This document shows, piece by piece, positions 9,389 through 18,966 of a DNA stretch of 64,000 nucleotides. The notes beneath the pieces are model-generated. The model worked only from the letters and a program-made list of their open reading frames with translations. It had not been told where the DNA came from and made no database searches. Positions within the stretch are counted from its first letter, which is position 1, and every line of letters begins with the position of its first letter. Source of the stretch: Latilactobacillus fragifolii (lineage in GTDB: Bacteria; Bacillota; Bacilli; Lactobacillales; Lactobacillaceae); assembly GCF_905332535.1 (NCBI RefSeq), contig NZ_CAJOCF010000001.1, forward strand, positions 496,001 to 560,000. The letters are read 5' to 3'. The position numbers were made by a program, and so were the translations under genes.

Positions 9389-11923
9389 TCACCCCACTTT
9401 AGTTGTTGTTAACTGGAACTGCTTAAAATGCGCCCGTAGATAACGTAAGGTTAAACTCTCAACGTCTGAGGCCACGAGGTTAAAAGGCTCACCCATCGCC
9501 ATCACTTGGCCACCTTGACTGCCACCTTTAGGTCCTAGATCAATTAAATAATCGGCATTCGTCATCAAATCAAGGTCGTGCGTAATCATAATAATTGTTG
9601 CACCTTTAGCTTTAAGCTGATTAATAACGCCCACCAAGGTTTCAACGTCACGCGGATGCAGCCCAACGGAAGGTTCATCAAACACAAACAGGGTTTTCGC
9701 CCGTTGTTTATTCAAGTGCGTTGCTAGTTTTAAGCGCTGAGCTTCACCGCCGGAAAGACTCGGCGTACTTTCACCAAGATGTAAATAAGCCAAGCCAATT
9801 TCCTTAAGAATCTTGAGTTCCTTTTGAATAGCTGGCACATCTGCAAAGACTGGTATTGCGTCTTCCACCGATAAATCCAATAAATCAACAATGCTATAGC
9901 CTTGCCACTTGATAGCTTCGATAGCCGGCTTGTATCGTTTGCCATGGCATTCTGGGCAAATTTCTGCCATGTCTGGTAAGTATTGAATATCTAAAATAAT
10001 GCTGCCTAAACCACCGCAATTCGGACAAGCGCCTGCTTTATTGTTATAAGAAAAATGAGCAATGCCGTAATGATGGGCTTGTGATTCGGGTAGACTAGCA
10101 AATAATTTACGGAGATTGGTCATAATGTTGGTATAAGTCGCTAACGTTGAACGCGCATTTTTACCAACCGGCTTAGCATCAATGCTGACAACTGAAGTTA
10201 GCGTAGTCGTCAACTCTGTAACCTGTTCGGGAAGTTGGTCATGCTGCTGGTGTGCTTGAATTGCGGGCACTAAACTGTCTAGAATCAAACTCGTTTTACC
10301 GGCTCCTGAAAATCCAGAAACCGCCGTAATTTGGTTATCGGGAATTTCGATAGTCACATCATGCAAGTTAAAATACGGCCCAACCGTCATGGTTGTCTGC
10401 GTACTGGCCACTTGAGTCGTTACTTTAGGATACAAAATAGACGCCTGTCCGGCAATGTACGGTCCAATCAATGAATGCGGATCATGGACTAAATCTGCTG
10501 GTTTCCCTTGGGCAATCACTTGGCCACCTTTGCGGCCGGCTTCTGGTCCAATTTCAATAACCCAATCAGCTTGACTGATAATATTCACTTCATGATCAAC
10601 AACCACTAACGAATTACCTTGCGCCACTAACTGCCGGAAAATATGAATTAATCCTTCCACGTTATCGGGATGCAGGCCAATTGATGGTTCATCTAAAACG
10701 TACAACACGCCAGTTGTCGCTGTTCGCAACGTCCGTGCCAATTGAATTCGTTGTAATTCACCAGTCGATAATGTATTCCCATTGCGTGATAACGTCAGGT
10801 AATCCAATCCCAATTCGCGTAAAGGTTGTAGCGTTTCTAATAAGTTCTTAAATAAGATCGTCGCCATTTGCTGCATCTCATCCGGGAGGTCAGCTTTAGT
10901 AGCATTCACCCAATCTTCTAATGCCCCTAACGTCAAATTGGAAACTTCTGCAATGTTTTGCCCGCCAACTATTTGGGTAAGTAATTCCGGATTTAACCGT
11001 GTCCCATGACACGTTGGGCAGGTTGAAAAATGAAAGAAGGAATTGACTTTAGCCATTGCGCGCTCACTTTTAACCGACTTTAGCGATTCATAGACTGCAT
11101 CGTAAGCATTTTCATAAAGGGTATTCTCTGTACTAAAAACACGCCCAGTTGAAGTATGGAAATCAACCGCGTACTTCGCGCGTTTACCATGCAAGACGAT
11201 TTCTTTTTCCTTAGCCGTCAAATCTTTGTAAGGAACATCAATGCGCACCCCGATATGAGCTGCGACCGTTGGCATGAAATTACGACCAGGCAAGCGCCAT
11301 GAGGCAATCGCCCCGTCTTCAATACTGAGATTTTCATCTGCAATGATTTTACGCTCATCTAGCGTTTGGATTTGCCCGGTCCCATGACATTCTGGGCAAG
11401 CACCAGCCGAATTAAAGGCAAAATCTTCGGCTGATTTAGCCATAAACTGAACTTGACATGTGGGACACGTAATCAGCCCCATCTTATCACCCGCTAAGTC
11501 CATGACTTGGGCAATTTTTAGGCTCGGTTGAATCGTATGCCCATTTGGACAACGCGTCGTCCCTAGCCGTGAAAAAATCAGCCGTACTACATTAAAAAGC
11601 TCACTCATCGATCCGACCGTCGAACGTTCGGATGGCACACTGGGCCTTTGCCGGAGGGCAATGGCTGACGGAATATGCCGCACTTCCTGAACTTGTGAGC
11701 GTTTATTTTGCGTAATCCGCCGCCGCGTGTAAGTCGATAACGCCTCTAAATAGCGCCGGGAACCTTCCGCATATAAAATCCCCATAGCAAGTGAACTTTT
11801 CCCTGAACCCGACGGTCCTGAAATCGCCACAAATTGATTTAAAGGAATATCGACGTTAATATTTTGCAAGTTATTAACATTGCCACCTCGCACTTCAATC
11901 TGAGTTGGTTGCTTAGTTACCAT
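9389..11923 (-). CDS. UvrA-like ABC ATPase (short UvrA paralogue)
   Basis: An 844-residue protein with the UvrA plan: two ABC modules (GPSGSGKSSLAMGILYAEG near the start, GFSGAGKTSLILDSL about residue 530), two signature motifs (NTLSTGELQRIQLARTLR, SLSGGEAQRLKLATHL), Walker B ends LDEPSIGLHPDN and FDEPSVGLHPRD, and Cys pairs of zinc modules (CPECHGTG, CPTCHGTRL, CPNCGGLG, CPECHGKRYKP). It is about 100 residues shorter than canonical UvrA, as in the UvrA2-like group linked to antibiotic or DNA-damage tolerance rather than core excision repair. No uvrB is nearby. It lies 7 bases after a MarR regulator, supporting an inducible resistance or repair role (inference). Confidence 0.85.
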   Translation of the reverse strand: MVTKQPTQIEVRGGNVNNLQNINVDIPLNQFVAISGPSGSGKSSLAMGILYAEGSRRYLEALSTYTRRRITQNKRSQVQEVRHIPSAIALRQRPSVPSERSTVGSMSELFNVVRLIFSRLGTTRCPNGHTIQPSLKIAQVMDLAGDKMGLITCPTCQVQFMAKSAEDFAFNSAGACPECHGTGQIQTLDERKIIADENLSIEDGAIASWRLPGRNFMPTVAAHIGVRIDVPYKDLTAKEKEIVLHGKRAKYAVDFHTSTGRVFSTENTLYENAYDAVYESLKSVKSERAMAKVNSFFHFSTCPTCHGTRLNPELLTQIVGGQNIAEVSNLTLGALEDWVNATKADLPDEMQQMATILFKNLLETLQPLRELGLDYLTLSRNGNTLSTGELQRIQLARTLRTATTGVLYVLDEPSIGLHPDNVEGLIHIFRQLVAQGNSLVVVDHEVNIISQADWVIEIGPEAGRKGGQVIAQGKPADLVHDPHSLIGPYIAGQASILYPKVTTQVASTQTTMTVGPYFNLHDVTIEIPDNQITAVSGFSGAGKTSLILDSLVPAIQAHQQHDQLPEQVTELTTTLTSVVSIDAKPVGKNARSTLATYTNIMTNLRKLFASLPESQAHHYGIAHFSYNNKAGACPNCGGLGSIILDIQYLPDMAEICPECHGKRYKPAIEAIKWQGYSIVDLLDLSVEDAIPVFADVPAIQKELKILKEIGLAYLHLGESTPSLSGGEAQRLKLATHLNKQRAKTLFVFDEPSVGLHPRDVETLVGVINQLKAKGATIIMITHDLDLMTNADYLIDLGPKGGSQGGQVMAMGEPFNLVASDVESLTLRYLRAHFKQFQLTTTKVG

Positions 11924-11930
11924 GATTGAC

Positions 11931-12395
11931 TCACTCCTTTTTTGACTGCCGATTAAAAGCGGCCGCCTCTGCTTCTAAATTCGCTAAAATTCGTTCTAAA
12001 TAGCCATCAACGGCTGCCACTTCAGCATCCGAAAACCCTTTGTAAAAAACGGCGCTCAATCGCCGACTAACATCATCGCCGACCTGTTGCTGACTGGCTC
12101 CCAAACGCGTTAAATCAAAGACCCGTTTGCGCTTATCGATTGGCGAATGTTCACTAATTAATAGCCCTTGTTCTTCTAACCGTCGTAACATCAACGATAA
12201 ACTACTATTTGCCAATCCCGTCACTTGGGCTAATTCTGTCGCAGTTTGCGGATGATGATCCCATAATGCTGACAAGATTTTCCCTTGTTCAGCATTATAG
12301 CGTGCGCGTGGGTCAGCCGTTAAGTAACGATTAAAAAGTCGGGTGTTTAATAAGCGAATCTTCAACGTTAAATAACCACCCTTTTTAGTTTTCAT
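11931..12395 (-). CDS. MarR-family transcriptional regulator
   Basis: Winged-helix regulator of 154 residues. The HTH region (KILSALWDHHPQTATELAQ, GLANSSLSLMLRRLEEQGL) and beta-wing (SPIDKRKRVFDLTRLG) fit MarR. I chose the ATG at 12395 because GGAGGAG sits 8 bases before it; the GTG at 12404 is too close to that box. It heads an operon with the uvrA-like gene and rarA and has an 18-bp palindrome upstream, suggesting autoregulation of a drug or damage response. The inducer is unknown. Confidence 0.88.
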   Translation of the reverse strand: MKTKKGGYLTLKIRLLNTRLFNRYLTADPRARYNAEQGKILSALWDHHPQTATELAQVTGLANSSLSLMLRRLEEQGLLISEHSPIDKRKRVFDLTRLGASQQQVGDDVSRRLSAVFYKGFSDAEVAAVDGYLERILANLEAEAAAFNRQSKKE

Positions 12396-12432
12396 CCCAT
12401 CCACTCCTCCATGGTCTTGATAGCAGCCTTAA

Positions 12433-12450
12433 TTATATATTACTATATAA
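12433..12450. promoter_or_regulatory. Palindromic candidate MarR operator
   Basis: TTATATA-TTAC-TATATAA, perfect 7-bp arms, 38-55 bases upstream of the MarR start and overlapping the AT-rich promoter region. Position and symmetry suggest autorepression. Confidence 0.5.
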
Positions 12451-12466
12451 AAACAATTTTAGCGAT

Positions 12467-12496
12467 AAAAAAACACCATGGTGACCCACGATGTTT
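12467..12496 (-). terminator. Terminator of yitT
   Basis: AAACATCGTGG / CCATGGTGTTT stem (with G-U pairs) and T run on the minus strand, abutting the yitT stop. Confidence 0.75.
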
Positions 12497-13336
12497 CTAA
12501 AGGAGCTGTTGCAGATGCTCTGCCTGGACACTCCGAACTTCTTCAACCACTACCAATGCCTGCTGGTCAATCGTCGAAATCACTGGGACTAACGCCGCGA
12601 GTTGTTTGGCCGTACAAATCACATACAGCATCGGTCGCTCATTTTGACGATAGTACCCTTGGGCTTTAATAATCGTGATCCCTTGGTGGAACTGCGACGA
12701 GAGGGTCGCAGCAATTGATGCATACTGATCTGAAATAATCGTCACTGCGCGTTTTGCTCCAAATTTAGCGAGTAATTTATTTAAAACAACAGCTGATAAA
12801 TACAGTTCAATAATTGTTAAAAGCATATTTTGAAAGCCAATAATCAAGCCCGACGGAAGCGCAACAATTAAATCGAAAAAAAGCATTGCGGAACCATTTT
12901 GAACCCCTAAATACCGGTTGGCAATCTTCGCTAGAATCGTACTACCGGCGATTGTTCCCTGGCAATGCATGATAATCGCCATCGCAATCCCCATTAATAC
13001 GCCACCAATCATCGTTGGAATCAGCGTCTGTGTCGTATGATAATCGATAAAATGTGGGAGCCGTAAGAATACTGAAATCCAAAGCACTGCCCATACCGAA
13101 TACCAGATGGTCTGCTTCTCCAAATATTTAAACCCGACAATCACTAACAAGCCGTTCAAGACTAAGTTCGTAACAGCTGGCGGAATCGCCAACGCATAGT
13201 AGCCAATTGCCGTCAAGCCGGTTACACCACCTTCACCGATATGGTGGGGAATCAAGAAATCATTAATCGCCACAGCATATATAAAGGCCCCAATCATCAT
13301 TCCAAGCCCATTTTTTAACAGGGAATTTTTCTGCAT
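12497..13336 (-). CDS. YitT family membrane protein (DUF2179 C-terminus)
   Basis: Integral membrane protein of 279 residues with about five hydrophobic segments in the first 200 residues and a soluble C-terminal domain of DUF2179 type (AKFGAKRAVTIISDQY, QGITIIKAQGYYR). The N-terminal half matches the YitT pattern (IGAFIYAVAINDFLIPHHIGEGGVTG). Molecular function of the family is not established. I prefer the ATG at 13336, where the hydrophobic N-terminus begins and a weak GAGG/GAG region precedes; an ORF extension of 24 residues upstream looks non-coding. Confidence 0.82.
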   Translation of the reverse strand: MQKNSLLKNGLGMMIGAFIYAVAINDFLIPHHIGEGGVTGLTAIGYYALAIPPAVTNLVLNGLLVIVGFKYLEKQTIWYSVWAVLWISVFLRLPHFIDYHTTQTLIPTMIGGVLMGIAMAIIMHCQGTIAGSTILAKIANRYLGVQNGSAMLFFDLIVALPSGLIIGFQNMLLTIIELYLSAVVLNKLLAKFGAKRAVTIISDQYASIAATLSSQFHQGITIIKAQGYYRQNERPMLYVICTAKQLAALVPVISTIDQQALVVVEEVRSVQAEHLQQLL

Positions 13337-13410
13337 CTCACTCACATCCTCATTCAAACTAACACAAGCGTACCATATTCCGCCATACAGATAAAAGGGG
13401 GGGACCACTT

Positions 13411-13450
13411 AAAAAACGTTAGGCCAACTAGTAGTTAGACTAACGTTTTT
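13411..13450 (-). terminator. Terminator of uvrC
   Basis: AAAAACGTTAG / CTAACGTTTTT arms, downstream of the uvrC stop on the minus strand. Confidence 0.8.
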
Positions 13451-13487
13451 GCGGAAATATCGAGTGAAATGTACTTCAAACACACAA

Positions 13488-15266
13488 TTAAAGTGATAAT
13501 TTAATCGTCTGTGCCACAGCCTTCGCTATCCCGAGTGCCTCCAGGTCTTCAACTGAGGCTTCTTTGATATGCTTCATCGAACCGAAATTCTTCAAAAGTT
13601 TCGTCCGCGTCTTAGGACCAACGCCCTTAATATCATCGAGCTTAGAACTTAAGGAATTCTTACCGCGTAATTGTCGATGAAAACTGATGGCAAAACGATG
13701 GACTTCATCTTGAATCCGCGTCAATAAGTAAAAGCCTTGGCTCTTCGGATCCAACTGAATGGTTTGCTCAACTTCGCCATATAATAGCGCGGCCGTTTTA
13801 TGGTGCTTATCCTTGACCATCCCCGCCACTGGAATTGACAGGCCTAATTCGTTCTCTAAGACGTCTTTAGCCGCATTAAGCTCCACAATCCCACCATCCA
13901 TTAAAATTAAATCAGGCAACGGCTTCCCCTCTTTGAGCAACCGCGAATATCGGCGAAAGATGACTTCGCGCGTATTGGCATCTTCATTGGCCCCTGCACG
14001 GTCTGGCGTTTGCGTTAACTTATACTTGCGGTAAAGTTTCTTCTCGGCACGACCATCAACAAACGTGACCATTGCTGAGACTGGATCAGTCCCTTGGATA
14101 TGCGAATGATCAAATGCTTCAATCACGTGTCCATGTGGTAACCCAAGCGCATCCATAATCTCATCCTGAGCGCCAATGGTCTTACGATTATCGAGTTCCA
14201 ATAAACGAAACTTTTCTTCCAATACGAGCCGGCTATTTTTTTGGGCCATTTCCATCAGTGCTTTTTTCTCACCGCGTTGTGGCGTTCGAATTGGCACATT
14301 CAAAATTTCGGCGAGGACTTTCTTTTCAACCCCCTCTGGAACTAAAATCTCACGTGGCAGCACATTATTTTTGCGGTTGTACCATTGTAAAATAAAGGTC
14401 GCTAATTCTTCTTCAGGCGTGCTAACACATGGGAACAGCCGCTTTTCACGACGAATCAGCCGGGCTTGGCGGATAAAGAAGATTTGAATCGACAACCATC
14501 CTTTATCCAAATAAAAGGCAAATAAATCGCGTGGTGTATTGTCGTTAGAAATAATCTTTTGCTTTTCAACTGTGGCTTCAATGTAGCGCAGTTGATCGCG
14601 TAATTCTGCAGCCCGTTCAAACTGCATCTCTTCGGCGGCAGTCGTCATTTTAGCTGTCAGTTCTTTTTTTACCGGGTCAACTTGCCCATTTAAAAAACGT
14701 TTAATCTCCTTGATTTGGGCTGTATAGACACTTTCAGGGACTTCTTTAAAACACGCGCCCAAACATTGACCCATATGATAATACAGACATGGCCGTCCTT
14801 GGTGCCCCTGACAGCGCCGCAGAGGATAAACCCGTTGTAAAAAGCGCAAGGTTTCTTGAGCGGCGTACACATCTGGATATGGGCCAAAATAAAAGCCACC
14901 ATCTTTTTTGACATCCCCAGTAATCAGTATCCGGGGATCGCGTTCATTCGTAATCTTAATGTAAGGGTAACCGGTGCCTCGTTTGAGTTTAATATTAAAG
15001 TAGGGTTGGTGCTTCTGAATTAAGGTAATTTCCAACAAAAAGGCCTCTTTATTCGTCGAAGTAATAATCGTTTCAAAATCGACAATTTCAGAGACCAGTT
15101 TGGCCGTTTTCCCTTCGTGACTACTTTTAAAATAAGAGCGCACGCGGTTTTTAAGATTTTTTGCCTTCCCTACATAGATAATCTTGGCATTGATATCCTT
15201 CATGATATAACAGCCGGGTAACGCGGGTAATAGCGCCAATTTATGTTCAATGTGTTCGCTTGCCAA
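13488..15266 (-). CDS. uvrC: Excinuclease ABC subunit C
   Basis: Makes the two incisions in nucleotide excision repair with UvrB. The 592-residue protein has the GIY-YIG nuclease at the N-terminus (PGCYIMKDINAKIIYVGKAKNLKNRV), a Cys cluster (CLYYHMGQCLGAC), the UVR motif (EMQFERAAELRDQL near 205-220), an RNase H-like endonuclease domain (AFDHSHIQGTDPV, LILMDGG) and a terminal helix-hairpin-helix pair (DDIKGVGPKTRTKLLKNFGS). The likely start is TTG at 15266 (MASEHIEHK), 8 bases after GAGGAG; the GTG nine bases earlier lies too close to that box. Confidence 0.96.
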   Translation of the reverse strand: MASEHIEHKLALLPALPGCYIMKDINAKIIYVGKAKNLKNRVRSYFKSSHEGKTAKLVSEIVDFETIITSTNKEAFLLEITLIQKHQPYFNIKLKRGTGYPYIKITNERDPRILITGDVKKDGGFYFGPYPDVYAAQETLRFLQRVYPLRRCQGHQGRPCLYYHMGQCLGACFKEVPESVYTAQIKEIKRFLNGQVDPVKKELTAKMTTAAEEMQFERAAELRDQLRYIEATVEKQKIISNDNTPRDLFAFYLDKGWLSIQIFFIRQARLIRREKRLFPCVSTPEEELATFILQWYNRKNNVLPREILVPEGVEKKVLAEILNVPIRTPQRGEKKALMEMAQKNSRLVLEEKFRLLELDNRKTIGAQDEIMDALGLPHGHVIEAFDHSHIQGTDPVSAMVTFVDGRAEKKLYRKYKLTQTPDRAGANEDANTREVIFRRYSRLLKEGKPLPDLILMDGGIVELNAAKDVLENELGLSIPVAGMVKDKHHKTAALLYGEVEQTIQLDPKSQGFYLLTRIQDEVHRFAISFHRQLRGKNSLSSKLDDIKGVGPKTRTKLLKNFGSMKHIKEASVEDLEALGIAKAVAQTIKLSL

Positions 15267-15335
15267 AAACACCACTCCTCTAATTCAAAACAAGTGTTCG
15301 TTTTTCTATTTTACGTGTTTTTGGCTAAATTGCAA

Positions 15336-16067
15336 CTATTGTGCTAGAACCTTGGCTAAAAACTGTTGGGTCCGTTCTTCTTGGGGGTGGTCAAAAATTG
15401 CTGCCGGGGTCCCTTTTTCGATGATTTGACTGTCTGCCATGAACCAGACTTCATCGGCCACTTCGCGTGCAAACCCCATTTCGTGAGTCACAACAACCAT
15501 TGTCATCCCTTCGTGGGCCAAATCCTGCATCACCTTGAGCACTTCGCCAACCATTTCTGGATCGAGCGCTGAAGTCGGTTCATCGAACAATAGTACATCA
15601 GGGGCCATTGCAAGTGCGCGCGCAATGGCAATCCGTTGTTTTTGCCCACCAGATAGTTGCTCACTATAGGCATCCGCCTTATCAGCTAAGCCAACCCGTT
15701 CAAGGAGCGCCTTTGCTTTGGCTGTTGTTTCAGCCGCTGATTCTTTTTTCACTTTTTGCGGTGCTAACGTTAAGTTATCAAGTACCGTTAAATTAGGGAA
15801 TAAGTTGAAGTTTTGAAAGACCATTCCCATCTTCGTCCGGATTTGATCGAGTTGTTTTTCACTCAGCGTCATCAAATCGGTGCCTTCAAATAAAATTTGT
15901 CCGCTCGTTGGATCCTCTAACCGATTCAAACACCGTAATAAGGTACTTTTTCCCCCACCGGAAGGGCCGATAACAACAATGACTTGACCAGCTTGTACTT
16001 CACCACTAACCCCATTTAAAACAAGGTTGTCCCCATATTTTTTGACCAATTGATTAATTTTAAGCAT
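15336..16067 (-). CDS. Polar amino acid ABC transporter, ATP-binding protein (GlnQ-like)
   Basis: ATPase subunit of 244 residues that powers uptake by the permease encoded just upstream. It has Walker [17 protein letters not shown]-loop [11 protein letters not shown], signature [17 protein letters not shown], Walker [13 protein letters not shown] and the H-loop [15 protein letters not shown]; this last segment is characteristic of the GlnQ/HisP polar amino acid branch. The ATG at 16067 lies inside the 3' end of the permease gene (8-base overlap) after an AAGGA box. Substrate, glutamine or another polar amino acid, is not decided by the sequence. Confidence 0.92.
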   Translation of the reverse strand: MLKINQLVKKYGDNLVLNGVSGEVQAGQVIVVIGPSGGGKSTLLRCLNRLEDPTSGQILFEGTDLMTLSEKQLDQIRTKMGMVFQNFNLFPNLTVLDNLTLAPQKVKKESAAETTAKAKALLERVGLADKADAYSEQLSGGQKQRIAIARALAMAPDVLLFDEPTSALDPEMVGEVLKVMQDLAHEGMTMVVVTHEMGFAREVADEVWFMADSQIIEKGTPAAIFDHPQEERTQQFLAKVLAQ

Positions 16068-17523
16068 GCTGCATCTTCCTTTCCACATGGTTCAAGAGTT
16101 TCGAAAGGCTAAAGGTCATTATAAAGTAGATGACCATGGCCACAAAAATCGGTGCGACACCTTTATAAGTTGCTGATTGAACCACTTTCAGTTGATAAAT
16201 CAAATCGGTGACCCCAATAATCGAAACGATTGAACTTTCCTTGATTAAAGAAATAAATTCATTCCCTAGAGCCGGCCAGATATTCTTCAGCGCTTGTGGT
16301 AAAACAATATAGCGCATTGTATCGCGTTGTGATAAGCCCAAACTTCTTGAAGCTTCGGTTTGGCCGGCATCGATTGCATTGATGCCGGAACGGATAATTT
16401 CGGCAACATACGCCGCACTATTTAAAGAAACGGCAATTACCCCTGCTACAAGGGCTGGAATATTAATCCATAAGCCAATCCCGAAGTAAACGAACATGAT
16501 TTGGATCATCAATGGTGTGCCGCGGACAAATTCGATGTACATAACTGCAAGTGCGCGCACTAACTTGTTCTTAGCTAGACGACCAAAGGCCAATAGTCCC
16601 CCGATTAAAATCCCAATTGCAATTGAAACGATAGTGATGAATAGCGTGTAGCCAATTCCTTTAGCGAAATATGCCCAATAATGCCACATGCTGGTGTTGT
16701 GCGTGTTGATTTTCATCAGTTGCCCCGCATGTTTTAAATATTGGGGAATTAATTTTTGCTTTTTAATTTGTCCAATACTTTTATTAGCGACTGCGACCAA
16801 GGTTGGCGAATCCTTTGGAAAGGCAATTGCTGAGCCTTGCATATCTGCGCCTAAATCAAATTTTCCATCAATTTGAACAAGATCGGGATCATTGCTGGCA
16901 TATGCGGTGGCGACTGGTTCTTCAGCCACAATCCCATCGATTTTATGACTTTTTAATGCAAGCACGAGATCTGGTACTTTGGCCAAGCCCGTTATTTTAG
17001 CATCTTTAATTTGCTTTTTGGCGAGCGTTTGTTGAAAGCTCCCCGTTTGGACGCCGACTTTTTGACCCTTAAAACTATTTTTGGAGTGGTAAATCTTTGC
17101 ATCAGCCTTATTAACTAAAATCGATTGGCCCCCAAGATAATAGACGTTAGAAAAATCAACACTCTTGCTTCGTTCATCGGTCGGTGACATCGCAGAAATG
17201 ACCATATCGACTTTACCAGTTTCCAAACCAACCAGTAGCGCATCAAAGTCCATCGACTTTACCACTAACTTAACGCCTAAATCATCAGCTAGCTTCTGTG
17301 CAACTTGAATATCCATACCAACAATCTTATTTTTACCGTTTTTATTCACTAAAAATTCATAAGGTGCATAATCAGGACTCGTCCCCAGAACCAACGTTTT
17401 TTTAGCTTGAACCTGACTAACCGACTGCCCAACCGCCAAAACAGGCTGCTGCTGAATCATAAAAAACGTTAATAGTCCCATGAATGGTAAACCAACAAAA
17501 GCGAGTAATTTTTTTATCGTCAT
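16060..17523 (-). CDS. Amino acid ABC transporter, fused substrate-binding protein and permease
   Basis: A 487-residue fusion. After a signal-anchor (about residues 5-25) comes a type-3 periplasmic-binding domain ([48 protein letters not shown]) to about residue 255. A HisM/GlnP-type permease follows from about 270 to 480, with [18 protein letters not shown] and the coupling EAA segment [22 protein letters not shown]. Binding domain fused to permease is known for GlnPQ-like systems in lactic acid bacteria. Start chosen at 17523, 7 bases after GGAGG; the frame extends upstream without a ribosome site. Co-transcribed with the ATPase gene. Confidence 0.92.
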   Translation of the reverse strand: MTIKKLLAFVGLPFMGLLTFFMIQQQPVLAVGQSVSQVQAKKTLVLGTSPDYAPYEFLVNKNGKNKIVGMDIQVAQKLADDLGVKLVVKSMDFDALLVGLETGKVDMVISAMSPTDERSKSVDFSNVYYLGGQSILVNKADAKIYHSKNSFKGQKVGVQTGSFQQTLAKKQIKDAKITGLAKVPDLVLALKSHKIDGIVAEEPVATAYASNDPDLVQIDGKFDLGADMQGSAIAFPKDSPTLVAVANKSIGQIKKQKLIPQYLKHAGQLMKINTHNTSMWHYWAYFAKGIGYTLFITIVSIAIGILIGGLLAFGRLAKNKLVRALAVMYIEFVRGTPLMIQIMFVYFGIGLWINIPALVAGVIAVSLNSAAYVAEIIRSGINAIDAGQTEASRSLGLSQRDTMRYIVLPQALKNIWPALGNEFISLIKESSIVSIIGVTDLIYQLKVVQSATYKGVAPIFVAMVIYFIMTFSLSKLLNHVERKMQHA

Positions 17524-17548
17524 CTTTTTTCCTCCTATGATTAGGAAT

Positions 17549-17577
17549 ATCATACAATTAATTAAATAATTATGCAA
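17549..17577 (-). promoter_or_regulatory. Promoter of the amino acid ABC transporter operon
   Basis: TTGCAT, 17-bp spacer, TATGAT on the minus strand, 26-54 bases upstream of the start codon. Confidence 0.75.
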
Positions 17578-17601
17578 TATTTATTTATCAATCATGAAAC
17601 A

Positions 17602-17630
17602 TTGGCGAAATCATTATTATTTGGTATGAT
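17602..17630 (+). promoter_or_regulatory. Promoter of the 50-residue ORF
   Basis: TTGGCG, 17-bp spacer, TATGAT, 29 bases before the ATG at 17659. Confidence 0.7.
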
Positions 17631-17658
17631 AGATGCAAATTAGAAAAGAGGGATTAGG

Positions 17659-17811
17659 ATGGGCTTAAAAGTCACTAACAGAACCGATTTAACTGGTTTA
17701 TTCGATAAATTTGCATCATTACCAGAAGAACGCCAAAAAGTTGAAACACAAGTTGAAAAAACGGCTGATAAATTAAAAAAAGAAGCTGCCAAACAAAAAG
17801 AAAAGAAATAA
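17659..17811 (+). CDS. Small conserved-looking protein, 50 residues
   Basis: Starts MGLKVTNRTDLTGLFDKFA and ends in a Lys/Ala/Glu helix (TADKLKKEAAKQKEKK). It has its own promoter, a purine-rich ribosome site (GAGGGATTAGG) and a strong terminator, all strong signs of a real gene. The DLxxLFDKFASLPEE section resembles small SPJ_0845-type proteins of streptococci and lactobacilli, from memory only. It has no signal peptide or membrane segment; charge suggests a soluble, possibly nucleic-acid- or protein-binding peptide. Function unknown. It is divergent from the amino acid transporter and convergent with mazG-like/engB. Confidence 0.75.
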   Translation: MGLKVTNRTDLTGLFDKFASLPEERQKVETQVEKTADKLKKEAAKQKEKK

Positions 17812-17828
17812 ACGGTTCCGATAACGTC

Positions 17829-17876
17829 AAAAAGGGCGCTAAGACAAAAGTTGATTTGTCTTAGCGCCCTTTTTTA
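17829..17876. terminator. Bidirectional terminator
   Basis: AAAGGGCGCTAAGACAAA / TTTGTCTTAGCGCCCTTT perfect stem with A and T tracts on both sides, between the small ORF (+) and the mazG-like gene (-). Confidence 0.93.
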
Positions 17877-17928
17877 TCGTTTAAACATACTGATCTTCAC
17901 TGTTAATCATCGCTGGTAGCACCCTTTT

Positions 17929-18222
17929 TTATTCGGCGTGTCTTTCTGGGTAACGCTGTTTCAATTGTTCGATGTTTTCACGAGCGACTTTATCAAAGTC
18001 GAGATTATTCCATTCCGCAATTTGTGATAAGTACCAAAGTACATCACCAATTTTCTTAGACATTATTTGTTCATCTAATTCATGGCCTTGAAACGCATAT
18101 TTTTTAACGATATCAACTACTTCACCACTTTCACTTGCTAAGCCCAAAGCTAAGTTAGTTAACACTTGTTCATTACCATATAACGTTCGGTTGGCTAACT
18201 TTTGATAGTCATTAAATTCCAT
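17929..18222 (-). CDS. MazG-like nucleotide pyrophosphohydrolase
   Basis: A 97-residue single-domain MazG-like protein. The family hydrolyses non-canonical or excess nucleoside triphosphates using a metal bound by an EExxE...ExxD set; here LASESGEVVDIVKK and KKIGDVLWYLSQIAE supply the acidic residues. The ATG at 18222 overlaps the engB stop (TAATG), so translation is coupled, and this fixes the start rather than an upstream GTG/ATG. Substrate unknown. Confidence 0.85.
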   Translation of the reverse strand: MEFNDYQKLANRTLYGNEQVLTNLALGLASESGEVVDIVKKYAFQGHELDEQIMSKKIGDVLWYLSQIAEWNNLDFDKVARENIEQLKQRYPERHAE

Positions 18223-18821
18223 TATGCTTGTCCCCCTATTGCACATTGCTTTTCAATCCATTCCCAGACCTGCTCTTTGCCCGCCCCAGTAAGGGCACTA
18301 AAGCAAACAAATTGATCGACTGGATTAAAATCAAGCGCTTCTTTGATAATCTTTTCTTGGCGATTCCATTTTCCTGTTGAAATCTTATCCATCTTAGTGG
18401 CAACCACTAAAACAGGGATATCATAATATTTAGCGAACACGTACATCGCAATATCATCATCAGTTGGTTCATGACGGCCATCAATTAATGAAATAAGCCC
18501 TTTTAGATTTGAGCGACTGGTTAAATAAGCCTCAATAATTTGCCCAAACTTTTCCCGTTGTTTCTTTGAAACTTTGGCATACCCATAGCCAGGAACATCG
18601 ACAAAGTAAAGTTCATTTTCAACCCGATAAAAGTTTAAAGTCTGCGTCTTACCTGGCTTACTAGATGTGCGAGCATAGCTCTTACGGTTGATCAACTTAT
18701 TGATTAATGACGACTTCCCGACATTTGAACGACCAGATAACGCAATTTCAGGTAATTGATCAGTTGGGTACTGCGAAGCAGCTACCGCACTCATCACCAT
18801 TTCAACATCATGTACTTCCAT
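18222..18821 (-). CDS. engB: Ribosome biogenesis GTPase EngB (YsxC/YihA)
   Basis: GTPase needed for late 50S subunit assembly. The 199-residue protein has P-loop [17 protein letters not shown] near residue 30, DVPGYGYAK (G3), ATKMDK (G4) and the C-terminal FSALTGAG (G5), matching YsxC in length. GGAGG lies 7-8 bases before the ATG. In many Firmicutes engB lies next to clpX, as here (clpX ends upstream at 19016), though a terminator separates them. Confidence 0.95.
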   Translation of the reverse strand: MEVHDVEMVMSAVAASQYPTDQLPEIALSGRSNVGKSSLINKLINRKSYARTSSKPGKTQTLNFYRVENELYFVDVPGYGYAKVSKKQREKFGQIIEAYLTSRSNLKGLISLIDGRHEPTDDDIAMYVFAKYYDIPVLVVATKMDKISTGKWNRQEKIIKEALDFNPVDQFVCFSALTGAGKEQVWEWIEKQCAIGGQA

Positions 18822-18966
18822 AATAACCTCCGATTATTTCCTTCGAATGCTAGTTTAGCATAAATAAATAATTATTGCGCCGTTGACATCTCTTTGGTTT
18901 CGTGGTTAACACACCGGCTTCGAAGCATTAAATTGTGCTATTCCCCCGTTTAAAAGCCCTTAACGC

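Noticed and set aside
9389-11923. Reading this gene as the canonical excision repair uvrA
   Set aside because: About 100 residues shorter, next to a MarR regulator and without uvrB; better described as a UvrA-like paralogue.
13337-13408. N-terminal extension of YitT to 13408
   Set aside because: The extra 24 residues are unlike the family's start and carry no clear ribosome site.
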